Shown: positions 26,053 through 33,874, counted from the stretch's first letter. The stretch: DNA of 64,000 bases from Desulfacinum sp. (GCA_014359885.1 JACIYN010000059.1:1-64000); one strand, 5' to 3'. Notes: a model not told the origin generated them from the letters alone. Numbers and translations are program-made.

Positions 26053-26868
26053 CTAGACGACTTTCATGTAGATGGGGCACCACGTGGTGAAACGCAGGAA
26101 ATATCTTGCGAAAGGACCGGGAAGGGTTTCCGCTTCCCCCAAAAGGAGAATGCCCCCCGGCATGAGCGCCCGATGGAGTTTGGCCGCGATCTTTTCCTGT
26201 GCCTCTCTTTCGTAATAGATAAGCACGTTGCGGCACGACACCAGGTCGAAGTCGCCGAAAACCGCCTCGGTCGGCACGTGCCGCCGTTCTTCACACAGAT
26301 CGTGCACGGCGAAGGTGACGCGCCGTTGCACGCCGTCCCGGACGCGATACCTCCCCTCTTCCATGGCGAAATATTTTTTGAGAATCCCCAGGCGAACATT
26401 CTGGACGCGGTTTTCCTCGTAAAGGGCCTTTCGGGCCGCATCCAGGGCCTTCACATCCAGATCCGTCGCCAAGACGAGGGGTTCCAGGTCCGTGTGCTCC
26501 ATGAGCAGGATCGCCAGGGAATAGGCCTCCTCTCCCGTGGAGCATCCGGCGGACCAGGCCCGAAACAGGCGTTCTCCGCGCTGCGCCTTCTCTTGCACCA
26601 CGCCCGGAAGGATCCGTTCCGCCAACAGTTCGAAAACCCAGGGATCGCGAAAGAAGGAAGTGACGTTGATGGTGAGGGCATCCAGCAGGGCGTCCACCTC
26701 TTCCGGCTGAGACAGCACGTGGGACACGTAGGCGCCCAGGTCGTCCAAGCCCAGCTTTTCGGCGCGACTGCGGCAACGCCTTTCAAAGGCCGCCGGCCGG
26801 TAGCCGCTGAAATCCAGACCGCGCCGGTCTTTCAGAAGCTCCACGAGCCTGGCGCACTGTGTGTTCAT
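26053..26868 (-). CDS. cheR: CheR-type protein-glutamate methyltransferase
   Basis: 271 residues. The N-terminal helical domain (FERRCRSRAEKLGLDDLGAY) is followed by the SAM-binding domain with INVTSFFRDPWVFELL, RLFRAWSAGCSTGEEAYSLA (motif I with GCSTGEE) and FDLVSCRNVLIYY. CheR methylates receptor glutamates. Here it is joined to hybrid kinases rather than to chemoreceptors, without CheB, so it probably methylates something other than a flagellar chemoreceptor. A more distant ATG at 26928 is possible but less supported. Confidence 0.85.
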   Translation of the reverse strand: MNTQCARLVELLKDRRGLDFSGYRPAAFERRCRSRAEKLGLDDLGAYVSHVLSQPEEVDALLDALTINVTSFFRDPWVFELLAERILPGVVQEKAQRGERLFRAWSAGCSTGEEAYSLAILLMEHTDLEPLVLATDLDVKALDAARKALYEENRVQNVRLGILKKYFAMEEGRYRVRDGVQRRVTFAVHDLCEERRHVPTEAVFGDFDLVSCRNVLIYYEREAQEKIAAKLHRALMPGGILLLGEAETLPGPFARYFLRFTTWCPIYMKVV

Positions 26869-27046
26869 TCTTCCCCGCCTCACCAGCCCCCCGTCACCAT
26901 CCACGGACCGGGCCGATTGGATGTGCACTAAGTGTTTTCTTATAGTGAATATGGATGGTAAAAGGAAGACTTAGGGTAAGGAATTCCTGGTGCGGGATCC
27001 AAGAGGCCCCAAGGGTTCGAAACCAACCCAAACGGCAGGGGGAACC

Positions 27047-27496
27047 ATGGCTCGAATGACGGTCAAAGCGGCGGCCAAGGCCTTGGGCGTTTCCTGTGAG
27101 GTTCTGGAAGACTATCTGGCCCGGACTGGAAAGCTGGAGGAGATCCGGCGGGGACGGCGCGTCTTCATCCCCGCCGAAGAGGTTCGGGCGCTCATGGAAC
27201 GCCACCGGCCCCCCGAAGAAGAAGCGCCGGATGCAGACGCCGCCCCACCCGAAGCCACGTCTCGGGCTCCTTCGCCCTCCCAGCCGCCCTCCGCCGCACC
27301 GGAACAGGACCCCCTCCTCATGGAGGAGCTGGGCCGCCTTCGATACCAGGCCGCCCTCCTGGAACGGGTTCGAGCCGAACTGGCGGAAAAGGACGCCCTC
27401 CTGATGGAAAAGGAAGCGCGGATCGCCCGGCTGGAGACCGAGCTGGAGTTTCTCAAAAGGCCGTGGTGGCGCCGGATGTTCCGAAGCCTGGCCTGA
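27047..27496 (+). CDS. Helix-turn-helix (excisionase/MerR-like) protein with coiled coil
   Basis: 149 residues. MTVKAAAKALGVSCEVLEDY followed by LARTGKLEEIRRGRRVFIPAEEV is an excisionase/MerR-type winged helix-turn-helix in which a site is read and a wing follows. A proline-rich linker leads to a heptad coiled coil (about residues 95-140) and an aromatic, basic end (RPWWRRMFRSLA) that may touch the membrane or another protein. A DNA-binding or structural role is likely; the target is unknown. It precedes the candidate small RNA by about 150 bases. Confidence 0.6.
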   Translation: MARMTVKAAAKALGVSCEVLEDYLARTGKLEEIRRGRRVFIPAEEVRALMERHRPPEEEAPDADAAPPEATSRAPSPSQPPSAAPEQDPLLMEELGRLRYQAALLERVRAELAEKDALLMEKEARIARLETELEFLKRPWWRRMFRSLA

Positions 27497-27513
27497 AGAA
27501 CCCCGTCCGTGTC

Positions 27514-27535
27514 GGATTATGGCGGGATTATGGCG
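27514..27535. repeat. Tandem 11-base direct repeat upstream of the sigma-54 promoter
   Basis: GGATTATGGCG occurs twice head to tail (27514-27524 and 27525-27535), about 110-130 bases upstream of the -24 element. One repeat per helical turn puts both on the same face of DNA, as expected for an activator site, but no match to a known regulator is claimed. Confidence 0.35.
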
Positions 27536-27643
27536 CGATCAAGGCCGCCGTGGCGGCATTCAGGGATGAGGGCGGGAAAGCCGGTGGGCATGGAAACGGG
27601 GGAAAGGCCCGTGGGTCGGGCGATCACACATTTTTTTCCTGGG

Positions 27644-27659
27644 TGGCACATCGATTGCT
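27644..27659 (+). promoter_or_regulatory. Sigma-54 (-24/-12) promoter, exact consensus
   Basis: TGGCAC-N5-TTGCT, with GG at 27645-27646 and GC at 27657-27658, the exact 10-base interval required by sigma-54 RNA polymerase. Transcription should start near 27669-27671, in the run ATAGGGGG. It lies in a gap between genes with no coding frame across it. Confidence 0.75.
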
Positions 27660-27668
27660 TGTGCATAG

Positions 27669-27744
27669 GGGGCAAGAGAAACCAACTCTTTCCTCCTCGA
27701 GAAGGCCGAACGGTACAGCCCCACCGTTTGGCCTTTTCCTTTTT
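27669..27744 (+). ncRNA. Candidate sigma-54-dependent small RNA, about 75 nt
   Basis: Expected transcript runs from the sigma-54 start to the terminator. It contains a small hairpin (AAGAG 27674-27678 with CTCTT 27686-27690), an unpaired pyrimidine stretch TCCTCCTC (27691-27698) complementary to Shine-Dalgarno sequences, and a terminator stem. No reading frame with a ribosome-binding site is present. The layout (own promoter, short body with an anti-Shine-Dalgarno loop, intrinsic terminator) is that of trans-acting small RNAs. The alternative is an attenuated leader of the aldo/keto reductase gene that starts at 27799. Confidence 0.55.
27702..27744 (+). terminator. Strong intrinsic terminator of the candidate small RNA
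   Basis: AAGGCCGAACGGT (27702-27714) pairs with ACCGTTTGGCCTT (27723-27735), a 13-pair stem with one G-U pair and an 8-base loop, followed by TTTTCCTTTTT. Confidence 0.8.
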
Positions 27745-27768
27745 GTGCATCGGGCAGGGAGCAAAAAC

Positions 27769-27778
27769 TTGACGTCAA
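27769..27778. promoter_or_regulatory. Palindrome before the aldo/keto reductase gene
   Basis: TTGACGTCAA is a perfect 10-base palindrome, 20 bases before the start codon, in a place where a repressor would cover the translation or transcription start. Confidence 0.35.
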
Positions 27779-27798
27779 AGGGGAAAGGGAGACCTTTC

Positions 27799-28656
27799 AT
27801 GGAAAGAGCGGCTCCTTTGGACACCGTCCTTTTCCGGACGGACGGCCCCCGCGTCACGCGGGTCGGGCTGGGCGGCGAAGGGATTTTGCGCACTTCCGGG
27901 CGCTCGCCCGAGGCCGTGGAGGTGATCGAGGCGGCCCTGTGGGAAGGAATCACCTATTTTGACAGTGCTCCCGCCTACGCCCAGTGCGAAGACTACCACG
28001 GCCGGGTGTGGCCCCGGCATCCCGAAGCACGCGGCCGCGTGGTAGTGGCCGGGAAATCGGCCAGCCGGGACCGGGAAGGCGCCCTGCGCGACTTGCATCG
28101 GAGCCTCCAGCGGATGGGCACCGACCGTCTGGACCTCTGGCAGATCCACGACCTGCGCACCCGGGAGGATCTGCGGGCCATCGAAGCGCCGGGGGGCGCT
28201 CTGGAAGCCTTCGTGGAGGCGCGGTCCTCAGGGAAGGTGGGAGCCATCGGCGTCACGGGCCACCACGATCCCCGGGTTCTCACCCATGCCGTGGCCCATT
28301 GGCCGGTGGACGCGGTACTGCTTCCCGTCAATCCTGTGGAAGCGATCCTGGGGGGCTTTCTGGATGTGACCCTCGAGGCGGCCCGGGACAAAGGCCTCGT
28401 GGTCCTCGGCATGAAGGTCCTGGGCGGCGGGGAATATCTGGCTCCCGGATCGGGGGTGACGGCGGAGGCTCTGATCCGTTTCGCCCTTTCGCAGCCCATC
28501 TCGGTCGCCGTGGTGGGCTGCGGAAATCCCCGGGAAGTCCGGGCACTGGCGTCCTGCGGGCGGGGCCACGTCCCCATGACCCGCGGCGAACAGGAGGCGC
28601 TCCTGGACATCTTTCGCCCCTACGCCCGGAAGCTTGCCTTTTACCGCGGTCGATAG
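27799..28656 (+). CDS. Aldo/keto reductase
   Basis: 285 residues from the ATG at 27799 with a GGGAGA site. The barrel fold motifs are visible: GITYFDSAPAYAQCEDYHGR contains the catalytic Asp and Tyr, GKSASRDREGALRDLHRSL and DRLDLWQIHDL contain the Lys and His positions, and KVGAIGVTGHHDP follows. It would reduce a carbonyl compound with NAD(P)H in the cytoplasm. It lies 55 bases downstream of the small-RNA terminator, so read-through could link the two. Confidence 0.8.
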   Translation: MERAAPLDTVLFRTDGPRVTRVGLGGEGILRTSGRSPEAVEVIEAALWEGITYFDSAPAYAQCEDYHGRVWPRHPEARGRVVVAGKSASRDREGALRDLHRSLQRMGTDRLDLWQIHDLRTREDLRAIEAPGGALEAFVEARSSGKVGAIGVTGHHDPRVLTHAVAHWPVDAVLLPVNPVEAILGGFLDVTLEAARDKGLVVLGMKVLGGGEYLAPGSGVTAEALIRFALSQPISVAVVGCGNPREVRALASCGRGHVPMTRGEQEALLDIFRPYARKLAFYRGR

Positions 28657-28672
28657 CCCCGCGCAGGGTGTT

Positions 28673-29035
28673 TCACGCCCCCAGTTGCTCTTTGAGCCAC
28701 TCCCGGATGGGATCCGTGATGGCATAAACCCCCACGCCCGGTTTCCTTCCGGCCTCCGAAACCGCCCGGCGCACCAAATCCGCCGGCACCGGCACCTTGG
28801 CGATTTCGTCCATGCCCTGGGAATCGCGGCGAACCAAGGTCACCTGCGGGGGCTCTTCCCAATCGTAAATGACGAAATAGAGGGATTCCTGTCCGGGCAC
28901 GGTGGCGGCCTCGCCCTTGCGGGACCAGCCGGTACCCCACTCGAGATAGGTCTCCACGGCCTTTTCCGGTGTCATGTCCCAGTCGATGTTGTCCACCAGA
29001 TCCCGCCTTTCCTTCAGTTGCTCCAGATCGAACAT
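28673..29035 (-). CDS. DVU0772-like conserved hypothetical protein
   Basis: 120 residues from the ATG at 29035. The opening MFDLEQLKERRDLVDNIDWD and MTPEKAVETYLEWGTGW, then YFVIYDWEEPPQVTLVRR and a C-terminal VYAITDPIREWLKEQL, resemble a small protein widespread in sulfate reducers (named after DVU0772 of Desulfovibrio vulgaris). Its role is unknown. Convergent with the aldo/keto reductase gene, 16 bases between stops. Confidence 0.6.
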   Translation of the reverse strand: MFDLEQLKERRDLVDNIDWDMTPEKAVETYLEWGTGWSRKGEAATVPGQESLYFVIYDWEEPPQVTLVRRDSQGMDEIAKVPVPADLVRRAVSEAGRKPGVGVYAITDPIREWLKEQLGA

Positions 29036-29225
29036 GTGGCGACTCCCTTCACGCCCACCCCTTCGGTGGTTCGAAGCCCGTGGCCGCTGGCTGAAAAGTT
29101 TAGACAAATCCCGGAATGGCTTTAAGATAACCAGGGATTCGATGGGCGCAATCGGGCAGGCCCTTCAGAATTTTCTCATGTATCGAAGCAAATCGGCCGA
29201 AAAGATCAGGGGAGAGTGCTGATCG

Positions 29226-29705
29226 ATGGAAACTTTTGCATCCTATTACGGATCGGTCCTTCTGGACCCGTCGCGAAACAAGGAACTGGTGCCGTTCATT
29301 CGGTTTCTCCGCCAGACGGCCCAGTCTCTGGATGAATCCGATTCCCTCCAGGTGGTGGATTTTGAAGAGCATTCCGGCAAATTCCGCATCGACATGGAGG
29401 GAGTGCTCGATTCCCAGACCCACAAGAAGGTGGTGGCGGTCCTCCAGGCCCTGGGCCGTTTCGCCAAAGGCGTGGGCAGCTTCACCGTGGAGCAGGACGA
29501 CCGCTCCTATACCATCTGGATCGGCACCGAACACGATGTGCGGCGCACCAAGGTGGGCATCTATCTCCAGGCGGCCGTGCAGCTTCTGAAGAAAGCGAGA
29601 GATCTGGCGGATTCCCCCCAGGATGTGCAGAAAATCATCGAAGACCTGGAAGCACTGGAAGAAGCCCAGTATGGTAAGGGATTCAGTCTTCTGCCGCCGC
29701 TGTAG
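29226..29705 (+). CDS. Hypothetical protein, unknown
   Basis: 159 residues, no signal peptide or membrane helix. Alternating alpha/beta pattern with a beta-hairpin-like SGKFRIDMEGVLDSQTHKKV and a helical C-terminus (SPQDVQKIIEDLEALEEAQY). It precedes the HDOD gene by 36 bases on the same strand, so they may be co-transcribed. I do not recognise the family. Confidence 0.6.
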   Translation: METFASYYGSVLLDPSRNKELVPFIRFLRQTAQSLDESDSLQVVDFEEHSGKFRIDMEGVLDSQTHKKVVAVLQALGRFAKGVGSFTVEQDDRSYTIWIGTEHDVRRTKVGIYLQAAVQLLKKARDLADSPQDVQKIIEDLEALEEAQYGKGFSLLPPL

Positions 29706-29741
29706 GGGTTGTGCTTCGGTGGAGGGAGTTTGACAAGACCC

Positions 29742-30602
29742 ATGCCTGCTCTGATTACCAAGCCCGCATTGGATGATTTACTGAGAGCCGTGGACACGCT
29801 TCCCCCCTTTCCCAAGGTGGTCACGCGCGTCATCCCCATGCTGCGCCAGATGGCTCCGCTGGAAAAGATCGAGGCCGTCATCAAATACGACCAGGCCATC
29901 ACCGCCCGGGTGCTGGCCATCGCCCGCTCCCCCTTCTATGCCCGGCGGTACAAGATCCGGTCCCTGCGCGACGCCATCATCGTGCTGGGACAGCGCCAAC
30001 TGATCCAGATCCTGCTCATGGCCTGCTCCGCCCACTACTTCAAGGGCCGCAACCGCGCCTATGACCTGAGGGAAGGGGAACTTTGGGCCCATTCCGTGGC
30101 CGTGGCCATCGCTTCGGAGATCATCGCCGAGGACCTGGGACGGCACCGCGTGCTCGCCATCTACACGGCCGGACTGCTCCACGACATCGGCAAGACGCTC
30201 CTGGACCGCCAGGTGCCGGACTACTTCGATTCCATCTTCCTTCTGGTCCAGGAGCGCAGGATTTCCTTTCTCGAGGCGGAAAAGGAGGTTATCGGCATCA
30301 ACCACCAGGATCTGGGAGCCATTGTGGCTCACCGCTGGCATTTCCCACCCGAAGTCCAGACGGGCATCCGTCACCATCACGATCCCCTCAAAGCCAAACA
30401 TCACAAGGACGTGGCCGCCATTCTCTACGTGGCCAACCGGCTGGCAAACAGCATCGGCATCGGTGCCAGCGCCGGAGATTTTCTGCAGCCCGACTCGGAC
30501 GATGTGATCCGAAGACTCGGCATCACGCCCGCCATGTTGGACACCTACCTTGTGAAGATCATCGAGGCCATGGAAGACGCCCGGAGCTTCCTCACCGCCT
30601 GA
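29742..30602 (+). CDS. HDOD domain signalling protein
   Basis: 286 residues. LPPFPKVVTRVIPMLRQ at the N-terminus, ITARVLAIARSPFYARRYKI and IRSLRDAIIVLGQRQLIQIL are the HDOD signature; a following HD-like part keeps GLLHDIGKTLLDRQVPDYF and GIRHHHDP. HDOD proteins act in regulatory output of two-component and cyclic nucleotide networks, often controlling sigma factors or motility, with the HD residues partly degenerate. The ATG at 29742 fits the GGAGGGAG site best; a TTG at 29709 would add 11 residues. Confidence 0.8.
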   Translation: MPALITKPALDDLLRAVDTLPPFPKVVTRVIPMLRQMAPLEKIEAVIKYDQAITARVLAIARSPFYARRYKIRSLRDAIIVLGQRQLIQILLMACSAHYFKGRNRAYDLREGELWAHSVAVAIASEIIAEDLGRHRVLAIYTAGLLHDIGKTLLDRQVPDYFDSIFLLVQERRISFLEAEKEVIGINHQDLGAIVAHRWHFPPEVQTGIRHHHDPLKAKHHKDVAAILYVANRLANSIGIGASAGDFLQPDSDDVIRRLGITPAMLDTYLVKIIEAMEDARSFLTA

Positions 30603-30603
30603 T

Positions 30604-30690
30604 CCGTGGTCCGTGATGAGTGAGGGGTGACGAGTGATGGGTGATGGGTGATATGTGAAGGGTAATGGGTGAGGGGTGAGGGGGGGAGAT
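30604..30690. repeat. Degenerate 7-base tandem repeat (GTGATGG)n, copy 1
   Basis: Runs of GTGATGG, GTGAGGG and GTGATGA units in about 85 bases directly after the HDOD stop. The complementary array occurs at 39522-39568. There are no spacers, so this is not a CRISPR array. Confidence 0.7.
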
Positions 30691-30750
30691 GTCTGTAAGC
30701 TCAGGAGGATAGCGGGTGACGGGGCGGGGGATTCCTGTTCTTTCCGTAGT

Positions 30751-30770
30751 CGCGGGGCTTCAGCCCCGCG
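30751..30770. repeat. Dispersed palindrome, family A, copy 2
   Basis: CGCGGGGC-TTCA-GCCCCGCG with flanks TTCCGTAGT and GGAGAAG, matching the copy at 12768. The whole gap 30603-30903 holds only this and the tandem repeat. Confidence 0.65.
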
Positions 30771-30903
30771 GGAGAAGCCCCTTGTACCCCATGATGTCAT
30801 AAGGACATACCCGATGGCCCATCTGAGTCCCGCCACCCTTCCCCAGCCCGGAAGGGCTGCGCTACGGGAAAAGCGGTCGTCCATAGAACTTTCGCACCAG
30901 TCC

Positions 30904-31626
30904 TTAGAAAAGGAGCCGGCGGTGTCCCCGGCCGTCCACGATCACCAGGTCACCGGTGGGGCCGATGCGATCGGGCCCCAGCCTGGCGAGCCAGCGAAAG
31001 AGCGGCGGGATCCGCTCCCATGCCCCGTCGCCGGCGGCCGCGGCGGAAAGATCCCAAAGGGCACGGCACGCCTCGGCCAGATAACGCGCCGTTTCTTCCA
31101 CCCACGCCTCCCCTGGCGCATGGTCACCGGGAAAAAGGATGTGGCCCGGCCCCTCCTTCACCCGGGGAACAAATTGCTCCCGGCCGCAAAAGCGGACAAC
31201 ACAGGCCCCCTTTTCGGCATCGAATCGCGCCAGAACCCCTTCCTGACTTTCGCGCTTTAAGGCTTCCAGCGCCTCCTGCGGCCAGTGGTCCTCCCCCTCC
31301 CCCACCAGGCGTCCCCAGCAGTCGGCAAGGACGCGACCGCCTTCCAGGTGTTGGATCAGGATCCGGGCGGCGTCTTCCCCGGGCCCCACGCCCACGGCAA
31401 CACGGCCCTCCACCACTTCGCGCACACGCTGAAGGAAATCCGAAAGGCCCACGCCCGTCATCCACCACCCGCCGGGAACGGCATGGATTTTCCTCGCATC
31501 CGAAAGCACCACCTGCCGCAGGGCTGACGTTCGCCCCGGCTCTTCTCGCAACTCCAGGATGCGCCGCTTGTTGTCCGCCGCCAGCACCACACATCGGGAC
31601 AGGGTCAAGACGCAGTAGAAGCTCAT
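30904..31626 (-). CDS. Hypothetical protein, possible Ntn-hydrolase relative
   Basis: 240 residues. The N-terminus MSFYCVLTLSRCVVLAADNK resembles the first strands of proteasome-like Ntn hydrolases (a short strand, then VVLAAD), and VVLSDARKIHAVPGGWWMTG resembles the second block with a KI-x-x-V pattern. No catalytic N-terminal nucleophile can be fixed. The rest is not recognised. Possibly transcribed after the two genes upstream on the same strand (37 bases from the nearest). Confidence 0.45.
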   Translation of the reverse strand: MSFYCVLTLSRCVVLAADNKRRILELREEPGRTSALRQVVLSDARKIHAVPGGWWMTGVGLSDFLQRVREVVEGRVAVGVGPGEDAARILIQHLEGGRVLADCWGRLVGEGEDHWPQEALEALKRESQEGVLARFDAEKGACVVRFCGREQFVPRVKEGPGHILFPGDHAPGEAWVEETARYLAEACRALWDLSAAAAGDGAWERIPPLFRWLARLGPDRIGPTGDLVIVDGRGHRRLLF

Positions 31627-31663
31627 GGCCGATCCATCGCGCAGGGTTCCGCCGGTCTTCGAT

Positions 31664-31891
31664 TCAGCACTTGTCCCATACTCCCTCGTCCCAGATCTCG
31701 ATGGAAACCCGGGCCGGGTCCACTCCCAGGGCCGTGAGCTTTTCGCGGATCATCCGCAGCCCCTCCCCCCGGGAAGACGCGGCCCCCTCCGCCACCGGAT
31801 CGCCGGGGCGTTGAAAAACCCGCCAATGCCAGCCCCCTCCCCCCTCGGCCTCACTGCGCCAGTACACGATGGCCTGCCAGCGCGTGGTCAT
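31664..31891 (-). CDS. Small hypothetical protein
   Basis: 75 residues, starting with an ATGA overlap on the stop of the YkgJ-type gene, so probably translationally coupled to it. Composition is Trp- and Gly-rich (WRSEAEGGGGWHWRVFQRPG). Not recognised. Confidence 0.55.
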   Translation of the reverse strand: MTTRWQAIVYWRSEAEGGGGWHWRVFQRPGDPVAEGAASSRGEGLRMIREKLTALGVDPARVSIEIWDEGVWDKC

Positions 31892-32469
31892 TTCCCCACG
31901 GTGCGGTTGATCATCAAGTCATCCACCCTGAGGCGTTCCGCCAGCCGCTCGGGGCGAAAGCGCCCTTGTTCGTAGTCCTCCACGAAAGAGGAATCCTCGA
32001 ACAGTGCCAACACAGCGCTCAAGTGTCCGGAATAGCCCGCGTCGTCCAGCTTCTGGATGGAGCAGGTGGTTTGCTCCGCCAGCCGCCACAGGTCCTTGTG
32101 CACCACCGGGCCCCGGATCTCGCAACGTTCCACCGAATAGAGGCGCCGGCAGCTGAAGGGGCGGACGGCATAGACGGAGCACAGACCGTTCGGTTTCAGA
32201 AACGGACAGGGCAGAAGGACGGATCGTCTCTTCTCTTCCCGATTGATCTGGATTTTTCTTGTGATCGCCTGCCTTTCGAATACGGAAAGGCCGTCCAGGA
32301 AAAGGCGGATGCGGTAGGCCTCCAGGGTCGTGACCGAAATCTCCCCCACGTGGGTGCAGCATTCGGCGCATCCCGGCTCACAGACCGCCTGGGACACGTA
32401 GACGGCGGCTTTCTTTTCGAACGTGCGGTAGATCCTTTCCAACCGCTCGAGCTTGTCATCCAGGTCCAC
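31888..32469 (-). CDS. YkgJ-type cysteine-cluster (Zn/Fe-chelating) protein
   Basis: 193 residues from a GTG at 32469 that follows GGGAGGA at proper spacing; a TTG at 32538 is the alternative. The CEPGCAECCTHVGEISVTTL block and CPFLKPNGLCSVYAVRPFSC, followed by CR, are the conserved cysteine pattern of the UPF0153/YkgJ family, which binds zinc or an iron-sulfur cluster. The function is unknown; relatives are common in sulfate reducers. Forms a small operon with the two genes downstream. Confidence 0.75.
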   Translation of the reverse strand: MDLDDKLERLERIYRTFEKKAAVYVSQAVCEPGCAECCTHVGEISVTTLEAYRIRLFLDGLSVFERQAITRKIQINREEKRRSVLLPCPFLKPNGLCSVYAVRPFSCRRLYSVERCEIRGPVVHKDLWRLAEQTTCSIQKLDDAGYSGHLSAVLALFEDSSFVEDYEQGRFRPERLAERLRVDDLMINRTVGK

Positions 32470-32630
32470 CGGCACTCCTCCCGTCCCCTTGCCTTCTTCA
32501 ACTTTCCTGTTTATCCAAGCTTTGAGCGCGGAGCGCAAGGCCTTTTCCCGGATTCACGCAGACCCGCCCCTGCAGCGAAAAATTGACTGACAGGACAGGG
32601 AACTTGGAGCCTGCCTGAGAACTCCCCCAA

Positions 32631-32703
32631 CCGTCACTCCCGCGCAAGCGGGAGTCCATAATTTCTCGAAAATCCTGGATCCCCGCTTTCGCGGGGATGA
32701 CGA
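32631..32703. repeat. Dispersed inverted repeat, family D
   Basis: CGTCACTCCCGCGCAAGCGG and its partner CCCCGCTTTCGCGGGGATGACG (each an internal hairpin) face each other across about 25 bases. This is the widespread GTCATTCCCGCGAAAGCGGG-type extragenic palindrome seen in many proteobacteria. The surrounding gap 32539-32899 holds no other recognisable feature. Confidence 0.7.
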
Positions 32704-32899
32704 AAGGGCATCGAGCGGGGCAAAACTGCCGTTCTCCGACAGGCTCCCAGGTTTCCATGCATCCCGGCCCTTTCAGACGGAGAAGGCCCTGCGAAAGGTT
32801 CCCGTTCCCGGGCTTGCCAGGACCCTCCGCTTTGGTCTCTAATGGGGGCGAAAAACAAAGAACCCGTGCAGACGGGAAGCGGGATGAAGAGGAGGGAAG

Positions 32900-33193
32900 G
32901 TGTTCACCAAACTGTTTTTGCTTCGGGTGGTGTTGCCGCTGGTGGTTTTGGTCTTGGCGCTGAAACGGCTCCGGCATCCCCGAATCGTTCGATTCAAGGA
33001 AAAGATCCGCTTCGACCTTTGGGTCAAACGAATCCTCATCGCCCTCGTCCTTCTCGTGGGGCTGGCCTACGGGACGGATGCCCTGCTGGATCGGATCGGA
33101 CCGGACAAGGAGGAGCTCACCGTCCAGAGGCAAGGAGGCCGGAAAAGCTCGCTGCCGCCTCCCATCCACGGACGGCCCTTCGGAAAGCCGTAA
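32900..33193 (+). CDS. Small membrane protein, unknown
   Basis: 97 residues starting at a GTG after GAGGAGGGA. Two hydrophobic helices (LFLLRVVLPLVVLVLALKRL and VKRILIALVLLVGLAYGTDA) joined by a basic loop, with a polar C-terminal tail. Not recognised. It converges on the acyltransferase gene. Confidence 0.6.
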   Translation: MFTKLFLLRVVLPLVVLVLALKRLRHPRIVRFKEKIRFDLWVKRILIALVLLVGLAYGTDALLDRIGPDKEELTVQRQGGRKSSLPPPIHGRPFGKP

Positions 33194-33208
33194 CGACGGG
33201 GAACCGGT

Positions 33209-33874
33209 TCAGGCGGCCCTGCGAAGGCGCGGCTTCACCGAAGGGGAATCCGCCACCCGCCGGATCATGTCCATGGCGTCCAGGGAAACATGACACCCCC
33301 TTTCGACCCACACGGGCTTCCCGAAATCCACGCGAAAACGGCGGCGGCGAGCCAGGACCGGCTTCCATTCCTTTCGGAACCCTCCGTAAATCCCCTGAAT
33401 GAGAACGGGCAGGGCCACAAAGGACGTGTACTTGGCGAAGAAGCGCAGTGCCCCCTGGTCCTCCCCCATGCTTCCGTCGGGGGAGACCCTGCCTTCGGGG
33501 AAAAGAAAGACCACGTCTCCCTGCCGGAGCTGTCCGATGACCCTTCGCAGCGTGCTCCGCTGGCGCACGTCCACCGCCCCCAGCTTTTCCATGACAAGCC
33601 GCTTGAAGGGCTTGTCGAAGAGCTGCTTCTTGGCGAGAAAGGTGATCGTTCCCATCTCCCTCAGCGGCGAAAAGGGCATGGCGGCGCAGACGAAAAAAGG
33701 ATCCAGGGCGCTGATGTGGTTGGCCACGATCACCATCCCCGCCCCCTTTTGGCGGATCAGGGCCGCAGCCTCGTAAATGTTTTCCCCGCCCCGGACCTGG
33801 GGATCCAGGAAAAACCGGAAGGGATGCCGCACCACTTTCCACGCGGCGACTTGATAGGGGTTGAGCGATTTCAT
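33209..33874 (-). CDS. PlsC-type lysophospholipid acyltransferase
   Basis: 221 residues from the ATG at 33874 (GAGGAGGT upstream). The HX4D catalytic motif is NHISALDP near residue 50, and FLFPEGRVS near residue 125 is the substrate-binding block. It would add a fatty acyl chain to a lysophospholipid at the inner membrane. Not part of a clear operon. A frame upstream to 33955 is open but lacks similarity. Confidence 0.85.
   Translation of the reverse strand: MKSLNPYQVAAWKVVRHPFRFFLDPQVRGGENIYEAAALIRQKGAGMVIVANHISALDPFFVCAAMPFSPLREMGTITFLAKKQLFDKPFKRLVMEKLGAVDVRQRSTLRRVIGQLRQGDVVFLFPEGRVSPDGSMGEDQGALRFFAKYTSFVALPVLIQGIYGGFRKEWKPVLARRRRFRVDFGKPVWVERGCHVSLDAMDMIRRVADSPSVKPRLRRAA

Noticed and set aside
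30604-30690. CRISPR-like array
   Set aside because: Units are 7 bases without spacers and degenerate; no cas genes.
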